A DNA stretch of 45,229 bases from Chloroflexia bacterium (GCA_013694885.1 JACDBO010000094.1:1-45229), one strand, 5' to 3'. Counted from the stretch's first letter, positions 24,418 through 33,550 are shown. Notes: generated by a model not told the origin, from the letters alone. A program made the numbers and translations.

Positions 24418-24495
24418 TATCGGCACAGGGGCGAATTACATGTCGGTTTTGGCGATCCGAATTTCGCGACACTACGAAGGGCCGTGAAAAGCGGT

Positions 24496-25713
24496 CTAGT
24501 CGGCCGCGATCGGTTCTCCCGACTCGTACCCGACGGCCGGTGGCTGCGGGCAACGGAGCGGACGGTCCTCGCGATAGCCCAAGGCATATTCCGCCTGGAG
24601 GAGCGTATGCACCTCGCGGGTGCCTTCGTAGATGACGGCGCCGCGCGCGTTGCGCCAGAACCGCTCGACCGGGTACTCGTTCGAGAAGCCATAAGAGCCG
24701 TGAACCTGGATAGCGTCATCGGCAGATTTCAGGGCGACATCGCAGGCGAACCACTTGGCTAACGACGTCTCGCGAGTGTTACGGATACCACGGTTTTTCA
24801 GCTCCGCCGCCTGCATCACCAGCAAACGTGACGCCTCCTGGCCGGCGACCATTTGCGCGATCATCTCCTGCACCAGTTGGTGGCGCCCGATCGGTTGGCC
24901 GAAAGTCTGTCGCTCGTTAGCGTACTTGACGCTCGTATCGAGACAGGCGCGTGTTAGGCCTACCGCGCCCGCGGCTACCGTGAAGCGACCCTGGTCGATG
25001 CAGCTCATGGCAATCTTGAAGCCCTCGCCCTCCTCGCCGATTCGGTGCTCGGCCGGTACCTGGACATTGTTAAAGGCGAGCTCACCAGTGTTGCCAGCTC
25101 GAATACCGAGTTTGCCCTTGATGGTGCCGGTCGTGAGCCCGTCTATACCTCGTTCGAGCACGAAGGCGGTCAACCCTTTGTGCTTCTGAGTGCGATCGAT
25201 GCTGGCGAAGACGAGAAAGTGATCGGCAACATCGGCGAGCGAGATCCACATCTTCGCGCCGTTGATGACGTAGCTGTCACCGTCGCGCATGGCAACGGTC
25301 TCAATGGCACCGGCGTCGGAACCGGCGTTCGGCTCGGTGAGGGCAAAGGTGGCGAGCTTCTCACCTTGTGCTTGCGGCACCAACCAGCGCTGCCGCTGTT
25401 CCTCCGTCGCCCATTGCCAGAGCGCGAGGCTGTTGAGCCCGACGTGGACACTCATGACCACGCGCAGGAAGGTGTCGACGTATTCAAGCTCCTCGCAGGC
25501 GAGCGCCAGGCTGACGTAATCAAGACCGGACCCGCCATATTGCTCCGGGATTGGTAGGCCGAGGATGCCCAACTCACCCATCTTGTCGAGGGCTTCGCGG
25601 TGGAACTCACCTTTGGCGTCCCAATCCTGGATATGTGGCGCGACTTCGCGGTGAGCAAACTCGTGGACCATGTCGCGCACTTGCTTCTGCTCGTCGGTCA
25701 ACTCGAACTGCAT
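24496..25713 (-). CDS. acyl-CoA dehydrogenase
   Basis: An FAD enzyme introducing the trans-2 double bond and passing electrons to ETF. The 405 residues from the chosen ATG begin MQFELTDEQKQVRDMVHEFA and have FALTEPNAGSDAGA, YVINGAKMWISLADVADHF, GRFTVAAGAVGL, RQTFGQPIGRHQLVQEMIA and the catalytic Glu in VIYEGTREVHT (about E363). About 30 residues extend past the normal end. The open frame continues 18 codons upstream. It lies between birA and thiolase, with its own likely promoter at 25786-25815. Confidence 0.95.
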   Translation of the reverse strand: MQFELTDEQKQVRDMVHEFAHREVAPHIQDWDAKGEFHREALDKMGELGILGLPIPEQYGGSGLDYVSLALACEELEYVDTFLRVVMSVHVGLNSLALWQWATEEQRQRWLVPQAQGEKLATFALTEPNAGSDAGAIETVAMRDGDSYVINGAKMWISLADVADHFLVFASIDRTQKHKGLTAFVLERGIDGLTTGTIKGKLGIRAGNTGELAFNNVQVPAEHRIGEEGEGFKIAMSCIDQGRFTVAAGAVGLTRACLDTSVKYANERQTFGQPIGRHQLVQEMIAQMVAGQEASRLLVMQAAELKNRGIRNTRETSLAKWFACDVALKSADDAIQVHGSYGFSNEYPVERFWRNARGAVIYEGTREVHTLLQAEYALGYREDRPLRCPQPPAVGYESGEPIAAD

Positions 25714-25785
25714 GATGATCCCAGTCACATTCGCCGGGTGGACGCGCGATCCGGCGTCGACCAGCATCCGATCTTCAACCGGCCA

Positions 25786-25815
25786 AGTATAGAAGACGCC
25801 GGAAATCAGTCACAA
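25786..25815 (-). promoter_or_regulatory. sigma-70-type promoter for acyl-CoA dehydrogenase
   Basis: Minus strand TTGTGA (25810-25815), an 18-bp spacer and TATACT (25786-25791, 5 of 6). The start point would be near 25779, giving a leader of about 66 nt. The -35 overlaps the birA stop codon. Confidence 0.5.
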
Positions 25816-26604
25816 CGGCGTCGGGTCGGCACGTGAAACGACGTGGGGGCCCCGCACCAATTCGCCAGAGGCGAGCTCGTGGAGCTGGCCAGTCTCCTGC
25901 CGCAGAAGCAGCGCACCACTGGGCGCCACGCCGACCAACGTTCCGAGGATCTCGCGATCTCCGTCGCGCACCACCACGGTTTCACCCACGTAGGCGAGCC
26001 TGGCACTTGCCAGCGGCCACCAGTCGCCCAGGTCGTCACGCATCAGCGCGCCGTACATGGCGCCGATAGTGCTCAAGAACGCGGCGAGCAGTGGCTCCTG
26101 CTCGACTTCCTGGCCTGTTTCAGCGAGCAGGCTCGTGGCTCCTGGCAGGAGCTGATCTGCTCGTGAATTGACGTTGAAGCCCACGCCGAGGATCACAATT
26201 GGTGGCTCTCCGGGTAGTGGGGTCACACGCGTGAGGATGCCGCAACACTTTCGACCATGAATTAGCACATCGTTGGGCCATTTGATAGCGGCGTGGAGAC
26301 CAGTGATGGTTTCGACGACGTCAGCGACGCACGCGGCGATGAGCATCGAGAGGGACGTCAGCCGTTCGAGCGACAAGCGTGGCCGGAGCAGCACCGAGAA
26401 GAGGAGTGACGTGCCGGCGGGCGCATCCCAGACGCGACCGGACCGGCCCCGACCGGCGGTCTGGAAGTCAGCGAGCAGGGTGGTGCCTTCGGCCGCTCCC
26501 CCTCGCGCGAGATCAGCCAGCTCGTCCATCGTGCTCGTCACGGCGTGACGCCTCAGGAGTGGGCGACCGATCGTCACGGCGCCGGGTGATTGACGTTCAG
26601 CCAT
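25810..26604 (-). CDS. birA: biotin-[acetyl-CoA-carboxylase] ligase
   Basis: Activates biotin with ATP and attaches it to carboxylase carrier lysines. The product of about 264 residues contains TADFQTAGRGRSGRVWDAPAGTS-type biotin-AMP binding residues (LLADFQTAGRGRSGRVWDAP), KWPNDVLIHGRKCCGILT and GVGFNVNSR. No N-terminal winged helix is present, so it is the ligase-only class and not the repressor. The chosen ATG, 26604, overlaps the end of the upstream CNNM gene. The C-terminal SH3-like domain (GETVVVRDGDREILGTLVGVAPSGALLL) is intact. Confidence 0.93.
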   Translation of the reverse strand: MAERQSPGAVTIGRPLLRRHAVTSTMDELADLARGGAAEGTTLLADFQTAGRGRSGRVWDAPAGTSLLFSVLLRPRLSLERLTSLSMLIAACVADVVETITGLHAAIKWPNDVLIHGRKCCGILTRVTPLPGEPPIVILGVGFNVNSRADQLLPGATSLLAETGQEVEQEPLLAAFLSTIGAMYGALMRDDLGDWWPLASARLAYVGETVVVRDGDREILGTLVGVAPSGALLLRQETGQLHELASGELVRGPHVVSRADPTPL

Positions 26605-27967
26605 CGTCGCCGCGATTGCGGGCTTGCTCGTCATCCAGGTCGAAGGGGGCCGTTGGCCTCTCTTCTTCCGCACCGTTGTCAGCTTGGGCAGCTTGCGTGC
26701 CATCGGGCTCGCGCAACGACAGCTTGGTTAGCCGAAGTTCGCGAACCCGGTGGCGCTCAACGGTGAGGATTTCGACTCGGACGCCTTCAGCGGTGAAGAC
26801 ATCGCCCTGCATTGGAAGCCGCCCGAGGTGCTTGTGGACGAATCCGCCGAGCGTCCCAAAATCATCGTCCTCTTCGAAGTGAAGGTGCAGCGCTTCCTCC
26901 ACGTCCTCGATCGGCAGCCGTCCGTCGGCGAGCAAGACACTCGGTTCGACCAACTCGAAGAGCGGCTGTTCGGTGTCGTATTCGTCCTGTATCTCGCCGA
27001 CGATCTCTTCAAGGATATCTTCGATCGTCACCAAACCCGCCGTGCCGCCGTATTCATCCGCCACAATGGCGATGTGGATTCGCTGGCGCTTCAACTCAGT
27101 GAACATGTCACTGACGCGCTTGGACTCTGGCACGACGACGGCAGGTCGGATTAGATCGAGCAACGGAATCCGGCTCGTATTGCCAATCACAAACGGCAGC
27201 AGGTCTTTGGCGTAAAGAACTCCGAGCACCCTGTCGATCGACCCTTGATAGACCGGGATTCGGGAGTGGCCGGCCTTGACGATGAGCTCGACGAGTTGGT
27301 GAGGCGGAACGGCTCGATCGACGGCCACCATGTCCAGACGCGGAACCATGATGTCGCGGACGGTCATCTTTTCGAGATGAAAGACGCCGTCGATCATTTC
27401 CTGCTCTTCCACGCCGATGGTGTCATCGGGGTGGCGGTTTCGACGGCGGCGCAACTCCTCCTCGAACCCATCGAACTCCACCGGAGACGGCTCTCCGGGA
27501 ATGGTCCCGGCGATGACGAAGGCGACGCGGTCCACCAGCCAAGTCAGCGGCCAGATGGCCGCCATCCCGACTCGCGCGACGTGGAGCACCCACCCGAGAT
27601 ACCGATCCGCGCCAGAATCAGCCAGTGCGCGCGGCAGTGCCTGACCGAGAACCAGATAGACACACCCGACCACGATGATCGCTACCCAACTGAGGTCGTA
27701 GTCGCTGATCGCGTCGAAGAGTTGAGTGAGTACGGCAGCGGCGACGATGGCGCCCAGAACCTGGATCACGAGCATGGACGAAGACAACGACCGTCGCGGG
27801 TCGAGGAGCGACTTGACGGTGCGCTGTTGTTTTTCCTCACGGGCCGCAACCGCGTGCAGCCGCTTGTGGCTGGTCATCCCAATCAGCGATTGCGCCAGCG
27901 CGGCGAGGGCCATGATCAGCAGCGCGCCGATGGCGACGGCAAACTCGGCCATATTGTCAGCGCTCAC
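26597..27967 (-). CDS. CNNM/CBS-domain membrane protein (CorC/HlyC family)
   Basis: A 456-residue DUF21 protein often annotated as hemolysin, in fact related to CNNM-type magnesium or cobalt transport proteins. Helices span about 8-28, 65-85, 93-112 and 127-150. They are followed by a CBS pair (TVRDIMVPRLDMVAVDR, HSRIPVYQGSIDRVLGVLYAKDLL, IAIVADEYGGTAGLVTIEDILEEIVGEI) and a CorC_HlyC domain (ADGRLPIEDVEEALHLHF, TLGGFVHKHLGRLP). A GTG start is preceded by GGAG. It lies between prs and birA. Confidence 0.9.
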   Translation of the reverse strand: MSADNMAEFAVAIGALLIMALAALAQSLIGMTSHKRLHAVAAREEKQQRTVKSLLDPRRSLSSSMLVIQVLGAIVAAAVLTQLFDAISDYDLSWVAIIVVGCVYLVLGQALPRALADSGADRYLGWVLHVARVGMAAIWPLTWLVDRVAFVIAGTIPGEPSPVEFDGFEEELRRRRNRHPDDTIGVEEQEMIDGVFHLEKMTVRDIMVPRLDMVAVDRAVPPHQLVELIVKAGHSRIPVYQGSIDRVLGVLYAKDLLPFVIGNTSRIPLLDLIRPAVVVPESKRVSDMFTELKRQRIHIAIVADEYGGTAGLVTIEDILEEIVGEIQDEYDTEQPLFELVEPSVLLADGRLPIEDVEEALHLHFEEDDDFGTLGGFVHKHLGRLPMQGDVFTAEGVRVEILTVERHRVRELRLTKLSLREPDGTQAAQADNGAEEERPTAPFDLDDEQARNRGDDG

Positions 27968-27987
27968 GAGCTATGCTCCGATGTCAC

Positions 27988-28923
27988 CTAGCTAAACAGG
28001 GCACTCACGCTGAGGCCCTTATGGATGCGCATGATTGCCTCCGCCAGCAACGGGGCGACGGTGATGATCTCCACCCGGCCCTCGCCGGACGGAGGGAGCG
28101 GCAGCGTATCCGTGACAAAGACGCGGTCGATTGGCGAAGCGTTCAACTGCTCGATCGCATCGGCGGCAAAAATACCGTGGGTTGCCGCCACGTGGATGCG
28201 CGCGGCGCCTCGTTCGGACAGCATTCGTGCCGCCTGGATCAGCGTACCGCCGGTGGAAATCATATCGTCCACGATCACCGCGACTTTGCCGTCGACATCG
28301 CCGACCATCTCCAGTGTCTCGGTGGCGTCTGGCGTCGGATGCTGTTTGGCAATGATGGCGAGCGATCCACCGACGCGGACGCGGAAATCCTGGGCGCGGC
28401 CGACGCCGCCGGCATCCGGGCTGACGACAACCACCGCATCCGCCAGTTCCCGGCGAACGTGGCGAGCTAACATCGGGGTGGCTCGCAAGTGGTCCACCGG
28501 GATGTCGAAAAAGCCTTCGATCGCCGGCGCGTGCAGGTCGATGGCGACGACACGGTTCGCCCCCGCGGTGGTGATCAGATTGGCCACGAGCTTCGCCGAG
28601 ATCGGCTCTCGACCAGTCGTCTTCTTCTCCTGCTTGGCGTACCCGTAATAGGGAATGACGGCGGTGATCCGTGCCGCCGACGCCCTGCGCAGCGCGTCGA
28701 TCATCAGCAGCAGTTCCATGAGGTGTTGATTCACCGGGTGGCAGGTTGGTTGGATCACAAAGACATCGGAACCGCGAACGTTCTGATCGAGTTTGACGCG
28801 AGTCTCGCCGTTCTTGAACTCACCGACCAGCGCATCGCCGAGCTGCACTTCCAGCTCCCCGGCGATGGCACTGGCCAGCGACCGGTTCGCGTTGCCCGTA
28901 AAGAGTTGGAGGCGTCCGTCCAT
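27988..28923 (-). CDS. prs: ribose-phosphate pyrophosphokinase
   Basis: Makes PRPP from ribose-5-phosphate and ATP, the substrate of HisG at 2567. The 311 residues have GEFKNGETRVKLDQNVRG, the flexible-loop region AKQEKKTTGREPISAKL (usually RQDRKxxxREPI), DLHAPAIEGFFDIPVDHL and the PRPP loop VDDMISTGGTL. Class I length and motifs. The ATG shares its A with the glmU stop (TGATG), so the two are translationally coupled, the same pairing seen in Bacillus and relatives. Confidence 0.95.
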   Translation of the reverse strand: MDGRLQLFTGNANRSLASAIAGELEVQLGDALVGEFKNGETRVKLDQNVRGSDVFVIQPTCHPVNQHLMELLLMIDALRRASAARITAVIPYYGYAKQEKKTTGREPISAKLVANLITTAGANRVVAIDLHAPAIEGFFDIPVDHLRATPMLARHVRRELADAVVVVSPDAGGVGRAQDFRVRVGGSLAIIAKQHPTPDATETLEMVGDVDGKVAVIVDDMISTGGTLIQAARMLSERGAARIHVAATHGIFAADAIEQLNASPIDRVFVTDTLPLPPSGEGRVEIITVAPLLAEAIMRIHKGLSVSALFS

Positions 28924-30383
28924 CAGCCGTTCGGCTCCTCGTGCGTCGGTTGCCCGGTCTCGAGGCGTCGTTTGATGACGCGCGCGGGTACCCCGACGAC
29001 GGTCGCTCCTGTCGGCACATCGCGGTTGACGATGGAGCCAGCGCCCGTGCGCGCGTCGTCTCCGACGGCGACCGGAGCGATCAGCACCGTGCCGGATCCT
29101 GTGAAGACGCGCTCCCCCAACACTGTGCGATGTTTGGCGCGACCGTCGAAGTTGGCGGTGATCGTGCCGGCGCCGACGTTGCTCCCCGCGCCGACCGTCG
29201 CGTCACCGATGTAGCTTTGGTGGCCGCATTTGGTGCCGGTTCCGATCTCGGCGTTTTTCATCTCGACGTAGTTGCCGACGTGGACATCGGGACCAACGCG
29301 TGTGCCACCACGCAGATGACTATAGGGGCCGACATCCGACCCGGCAGCGACAGAAGAAGCCCGAACGGTCGATGCAGTGACCGTCACCCCATCCCCGATC
29401 TCGGCATGATCGAGGATGGCGTGTGGTCCGATCGTGCAGTGGGCGCCGACGCGGGTGCGCCCGGTCAAGACAGAATAGGGAAGGATCGTGGTGTCCGCGG
29501 CGATGTCAACAGACTCATCGATAAAGACCGTCTCAGGCCCCACGATTGTCACGCCAGCGCGCATCAGTCGTTCCCGGATCCGCTGGCGGGCAATGGCGTC
29601 CACCGCAGCCAGTTCGACCAGATCGTTGACGCCGCGGGCGACCGACTCATCGCCGATCACCGCCGCAACCGGCCAAGAAGCGTCGGACCCATTGTGCTCA
29701 GCGACCGCCAGTTCGACCAGATCCGTCAGGAGGAGTTCTCCGGTGCGAGGATCCGGGCTCAAACGTGAGAGCGCGCCGCGTGCCCAGGCCGCATCGAGGA
29801 CCATGACGCCGCTATTGATCTCGGTACAGTCCCGACGTTCAGCGGGATTGTCGTTCCGCGCTTCGATGATACGGACGACCCGGTGCTCATTGCGAACGAC
29901 GCGGCCGTATGCGGCCGCGTCGTCAAGGTGGCACGAAAGCAGCGTTACCTTCGCCCTGGTTTCGCGGGCACCGGCGAGCAGTTTGGCGACGATCTCGCCG
30001 GTCAGGAGTGGGCTGTCTCCAAGCAGAGAGACGAGCCATGTGCAGTCGGGAGCCGCGTCGAGTGCCACCTGGACGGCCGCGGCCGTCCCCGAGGGCGGAT
30101 CTTGAACGATCGCCGTCAACTGGGCCGACATGCCAAGGCGAACCGGCAAGTCCGCCAGGAGCGGGCTAACGACGGCGATCAGTCGCTGAGGCGCGAGGGT
30201 CAGCCCCGCGCGCAGCACGCGCTCCACAACCGGCATTCCCGCCACGAGGTGTAGGTGCTTCGGACGCTCGGTGCGCATCCGGGTGCCACGACCAGCGGCG
30301 AGAACGGCAACGACGACATCCTGCGACGTATTGGCATCGAGGGATGACGAGGAGGCCGCCGAACTTTGTTGGCTTTTCGTCAC
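28923..30383 (-). CDS. glmU: bifunctional GlmU: GlcNAc-1-P uridyltransferase / GlcN-1-P acetyltransferase
   Basis: Makes UDP-GlcNAc for peptidoglycan. The N-terminal half has the nucleotidyltransferase loop VLAAGRGTRMRTERPKHLHL (Arg in place of the common Lys after AAG), PPSGTAAAVQVAL and GDSPLLTGE. The C-terminal half is a hexapeptide beta-helix with VEMKNAEIGTGTKCGHQSYIGDA and VGAGTITANFDGRAKHRTVLG, covering the catalytic His and acetyl-CoA sites. At 486 residues it is slightly long, owing to a Ser-rich N-terminus before VVVAVLAAG. The start is a GTG without a clear ribosome-binding site, so it may be internal. It follows tRNA-Gln by about 105 bp. Confidence 0.93.
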   Translation of the reverse strand: MTKSQQSSAASSSSLDANTSQDVVVAVLAAGRGTRMRTERPKHLHLVAGMPVVERVLRAGLTLAPQRLIAVVSPLLADLPVRLGMSAQLTAIVQDPPSGTAAAVQVALDAAPDCTWLVSLLGDSPLLTGEIVAKLLAGARETRAKVTLLSCHLDDAAAYGRVVRNEHRVVRIIEARNDNPAERRDCTEINSGVMVLDAAWARGALSRLSPDPRTGELLLTDLVELAVAEHNGSDASWPVAAVIGDESVARGVNDLVELAAVDAIARQRIRERLMRAGVTIVGPETVFIDESVDIAADTTILPYSVLTGRTRVGAHCTIGPHAILDHAEIGDGVTVTASTVRASSVAAGSDVGPYSHLRGGTRVGPDVHVGNYVEMKNAEIGTGTKCGHQSYIGDATVGAGSNVGAGTITANFDGRAKHRTVLGERVFTGSGTVLIAPVAVGDDARTGAGSIVNRDVPTGATVVGVPARVIKRRLETGQPTHEEPNG

Positions 30384-30454
30384 AGTCGATCAGCACCGCC
30401 CGGTGTCGCCGGCGAGGGCAACGCACCATTTCCGAGGAACCAGCCGTTTGCGTT

Positions 30455-30469
30455 CGCATCAGTGATGCG
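30455..30469. promoter_or_regulatory. 15-bp palindrome between tRNA-Gln and glmU
   Basis: CGCATCAGTGATGCG is a perfect palindrome about a central base, 20 bp past the tRNA 3' end and 72 bp before glmU. In RNA it gives a 6-bp stem with a 3-base loop. It could end or help process the tRNA transcript, or be an operator. There is no following T run. Confidence 0.3.
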
Positions 30470-30488
30470 GAGACATCTTGCGAAGAGA

Positions 30489-30562
30489 TGGCTCGCGGGC
30501 CAGGATTCGAACCTGGAATAAAGGTTCCAAAGACCCTTGTGATACCATTTCACCACCCGCGA
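30489..30562 (-). tRNA. tRNA-Gln (anticodon UUG), CCA encoded
   Basis: On the minus strand the cloverleaf is complete: acceptor TCGCGGG with CCCGCGA, D stem GTGA with TCAC, anticodon stem AGGGT with ACCTT (one G-T pair), loop CTTTGGA with anticodon TTG, T arm CCAGG-TTCGAAT-CCTGG, discriminator G and a genomically encoded CCA at 30489-30491. The anticodon TTG reads CAA and, by wobble, CAG. It lies upstream of glmU and divergent from the NrtR-like gene. Confidence 0.96.
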
Positions 30563-30670
30563 CCGCGGCTGAACGCAAGTCTAAAGCGTTGGGGCGTAGG
30601 CGCGCCATGCCGGCCACGCAGCAGCGCTCTGCTGGGGTCGGCTGCGCGTCAGCCCACATGGCTTCGACCG

Positions 30671-31369
30671 ATGAGCAGGCTCACCAACACGCATTCTTCA
30701 CCGAGCGCTTCTCCATCGCCGGACGCGAATCGGCCCGAGTTGCGACTTCATGTCGTGTTTTTCGTCCTCGACCTCACCGATCGACCAGCGTTGCGTGTGG
30801 CGGTGGTCGAATGCGAGGAGCCGGCGACCGCCCGCCTGCCCACTGGCTCGGCTCATCAGACGGAACCGCTCGATGACGCGGCCAGAAGAATTGCCCGCGA
30901 TGAAGCTGGCATCGTGGAACAGTATCTCGAACAGCTCTACACGTTCAGCCACTGCACGGAAGAGCAGTGGTATGTCGTCGTTAGTTCGATTGCTCTTGCC
31001 TCACATGTGATGGCGGTTTCGTCAGATCACCCGCGCGCGCAATGGCGCGATGTCCGCGAGGTCGTGCTCGGAAACGCGATCGAGTGTCAGGTGCTCGATT
31101 ATGCGCTCGTCCGTTTGCGCGCAAAGCTCGGCTACACCACTATCGCCTTCCACCTCATGCCGGAAAGCTTCACGCTCTCTGAACTTCAGCGAGCCTACGA
31201 GGCGATCCTCGACCAGTCGTTGGACAAACGCAACTTTCGGCGGAGAATGATTGCCTCAGGTATTCTCGAACCAACGGCCGCTGTGCGACGAGCCGGGAGT
31301 CACCGTCCAGCCGCACTCTATCGTTTTCGGGCCGCCGATGACCGCAGCGTCTACCTCACGCCTGGCTAA
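30671..31369 (+). CDS. NrtR-type Nudix/winged-helix regulator of NAD metabolism
   Basis: The 232-residue product has a Nudix-like domain (LRLHVVFFVLDLTD to about 140) with a degenerate Nudix box: the REUXEE part reads RIARDEAG, so hydrolysis is doubtful and ligand binding more likely. A winged helix follows: FTLSELQRAYEAILDQSLDKRNFRRRMIASGIL and RPAALYRF, the hallmark of NrtR repressors, which sense ADP-ribose or related NAD products. NAD kinase follows 62 bp downstream, supporting an NAD(P) role. The ATG at 30671 is chosen since the open frame upstream crosses the tRNA. Confidence 0.85.
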   Translation: MSRLTNTHSSPSASPSPDANRPELRLHVVFFVLDLTDRPALRVAVVECEEPATARLPTGSAHQTEPLDDAARRIARDEAGIVEQYLEQLYTFSHCTEEQWYVVVSSIALASHVMAVSSDHPRAQWRDVREVVLGNAIECQVLDYALVRLRAKLGYTTIAFHLMPESFTLSELQRAYEAILDQSLDKRNFRRRMIASGILEPTAAVRRAGSHRPAALYRFRAADDRSVYLTPG

Positions 31370-31431
31370 GGTACAGAGCGGCGTCGGAGCACCGTGCCTC
31401 TATCTGATCGATCATCGCGGAGGAAGCGTTC

Positions 31432-32319
31432 GTGACGAAGCGAATCGGGATCGTCGCCGCGCTCAGCAAGCCGGAAGCAGCCGACCTCGGCACTCGAATC
31501 GGGACATGGCTCAGCGAACACGGTCACGAGCCGGTCGAGGAACGAGCGTTGAGCGACACAATGAATGCTCTCGATGCCATCGTCGTCCTCGGTGGTGATG
31601 GGTTGATGATGCGCGCCGCCAATATGTACCCGGATATCCCGCTGTTGGGCATCAACTTCGGCAAAGTAGGGTTCCTGGCACTCGTGGAGCAGCGAGACTG
31701 GCAAGCCGCGTTGGCGGCGCTCACCCACGATGATTTCACGCTTGAAGAAAGCTCGACGCTGCAGGCGACGCTGCTGCGTGAGGATGAGGAACACGACCAA
31801 GGTTGGGCCATCAACGATGTCGTGATCCGCGGCGGGAACCGGATGGTCAATGTGGAGCTCTACATCGATGGCTCCTTCATCAACACCTATCCGGGCGACG
31901 GCATGATCGTATCGACGGCCCGCGGGAGTACCGCGTACTGCATGGCTGCCGGTGGACCGATCCTCACCGCGGGGGTTCGGGGGTTCGCGATTGTCCCGAT
32001 CTCCTGCCACTCACCGATCCGGACTCCACTGGTCGCGTCGGAGAGTGCGGTGATCGAATTGGTTCTGGCGAACACCCACGACGCCTCGCTTATCCTGGAT
32101 GGGCGGGTACCGACAGAGGTGCGCCAGGACGATGTGGTCAGGGTCACCCGGGGCGAGCACGCATTTCGCCTCGTTGTGACCGGTTCGACCAGTTTCTACG
32201 ACGCGGTGCGGACGAAGTTCAATTTTCAGATTCGGCCAGACGCCGTGCCGTCACGACGATTTCATCACCCGGCAGGGGAGGTTCGAGGGCGGAGGTTCGG
32301 GGACCGAGGAAGCACATGA
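31432..32319 (+). CDS. nadK: NAD kinase
   Basis: Phosphorylates NAD to NADP. The 295-residue product has the GGDG motif (VVLGGDGLMMRAAN, residues 54-57), GINFGKVGFLALVE, the substrate Asn-Asp in WAINDVVIRGG and PGDGMIVSTARGSTAY with GGPIL. The GTG start is supported by GGAGGA at 31419-31424. The last 30 residues are basic and unconserved. It is probably cotranscribed with the NrtR-like regulator upstream and converges on the zinc-ribbon membrane gene. Confidence 0.94.
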   Translation: MTKRIGIVAALSKPEAADLGTRIGTWLSEHGHEPVEERALSDTMNALDAIVVLGGDGLMMRAANMYPDIPLLGINFGKVGFLALVEQRDWQAALAALTHDDFTLEESSTLQATLLREDEEHDQGWAINDVVIRGGNRMVNVELYIDGSFINTYPGDGMIVSTARGSTAYCMAAGGPILTAGVRGFAIVPISCHSPIRTPLVASESAVIELVLANTHDASLILDGRVPTEVRQDDVVRVTRGEHAFRLVVTGSTSFYDAVRTKFNFQIRPDAVPSRRFHHPAGEVRGRRFGDRGST

Positions 32320-32383
32320 CGCAGGCATTTGCCAACCACAATGTCAGGACGTGAGCACCATCGGGCACGATATTGTGCCGGGG

Positions 32384-33172
32384 CTACGAATCGACTTTGA
32401 AGCGACGGGGAACTGTCGGCTGGTCAATAGAGGTTTCATCGTCCGACGACTCGGCGCGGTTGTCGCCGGACGATGCGGGCGACTGATCCACCGAGCCGCG
32501 GCCATTGCCGTGTTCACGGGCCGCACCATTGCGCTCCCCGCCGGGGCGGATGGCGCGTCCGAACCGCAACCGTTCCAACCGCTCGATGCTCGGAGTCGCG
32601 GAGACGACCCTCTGCTCCGACGCCACACCGGCAGGTAATGCCTTGTCCGACTCGGCGTCGATTGCTGGTTCGCGGGCGGATGCGGCGACCGCGACCCAGC
32701 GCTCGACCGGCGGCTCGATGGCGGCGGGCACCTCCCCTTTATCCTGGTCACTCCCACAATAGGGGCACAGATCCCACCGCAGGTCGATCAGCCGGTTGCA
32801 CTGGATGCAGGGGTCTCTGAGTTCGGTCTGGCAGTGGGGGCAGAGCCGAAAGTCATCCTGAACAAAGTGCTGGCAGGTGGGACAGACCGGTAATTCTTCG
32901 AGGTCCTGGAGCAGATATTCCTCTTCCAGCGATCGCTGGTAGGTGTCGTCGAGCGTCTGTTTCGGGCGGAGCACCCAGTAGAGCATCATGCCCGGCACCC
33001 AAAAGAGCACCACGAGCAGCGTCGACATCACCTGGGTAAGTACGCTGCGACTGCGGGATTCAATATCCCGGAACGTCCAGACGATCAGCACGAACCAGAG
33101 GGCCAGCAGATAGGCTCCCCCGAGTGCGAGCAGTACTTGTAACCCGCGCGCGACAATCGCTTCAACGTCCAA
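32384..33172 (-). CDS. membrane-anchored double zinc-ribbon protein
   Basis: Two N-terminal membrane helices (about 10-33 and 46-68) precede a double zinc ribbon with eight cysteines in four CxxC pairs: C97/C100, C111/C114, C122/C125 and C136/C139. The last 120 residues are polar and low in complexity, probably disordered, at the cytoplasmic side. Function unknown; such DZR proteins may bind proteins or nucleic acid at the membrane. It follows darA by 34 bp on the same strand. Confidence 0.7.
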   Translation of the reverse strand: MDVEAIVARGLQVLLALGGAYLLALWFVLIVWTFRDIESRSRSVLTQVMSTLLVVLFWVPGMMLYWVLRPKQTLDDTYQRSLEEEYLLQDLEELPVCPTCQHFVQDDFRLCPHCQTELRDPCIQCNRLIDLRWDLCPYCGSDQDKGEVPAAIEPPVERWVAVAASAREPAIDAESDKALPAGVASEQRVVSATPSIERLERLRFGRAIRPGGERNGAAREHGNGRGSVDQSPASSGDNRAESSDDETSIDQPTVPRRFKVDS

Positions 33173-33206
33173 CCGAACGGCTCCTTCGCTTTCCCGACGT
33201 GGCGCG

Positions 33207-33539
33207 CTACCCGACGCGCTCGTAGCGAGAAACCGCCAACACGAACACGGTCGCGCCGCCGACGAGCACTTCGACCGGGTTGGGGACGTAGAACTCGCCC
33301 GGTTCCATGATCGGCATTAGCGGATTGACGAATCGAGTTCGTGAGTGGCAGTTCTCCTCGATGAGGCTGAGTACCTCGGCCACGCTTGTTTCCTCAACGC
33401 CGATGAGCAGGGTGACGTTACTCTCGCGTAGGAAGCCACCGGCACTGTTGACTTGTGTCGCGCGGTAGCGCTTGTTCGTCAGGGCGCCGAGTAGTGGTTC
33501 AGCGTCCTTCCCTTGGACTACCGCAATCACCAGTTTCAT
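33207..33539 (-). CDS. darA: PII-like c-di-AMP receptor DarA (DUF970)
   Basis: The 110-residue protein has the DarA/PstA signature: MKLVIAVVQGKDAEPLLGAL, then YRATQVNSAGGFLRESNVTLLIGVEE (the nucleotide-binding T and B loop region, close to the usual TTGGFLRxGNTT) and the C-terminal GGATVFVLAVSRYERV. In Firmicutes this PII-like trimer binds c-di-AMP. The ATG at 33539, preceded by GGAAA, is chosen over the longer open frame. As in Bacillus, it directly follows tmk (11 bp). Confidence 0.88.
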   Translation of the reverse strand: MKLVIAVVQGKDAEPLLGALTNKRYRATQVNSAGGFLRESNVTLLIGVEETSVAEVLSLIEENCHSRTRFVNPLMPIMEPGEFYVPNPVEVLVGGATVFVLAVSRYERVG

Positions 33540-33550
33540 AGGTTTCCGCT

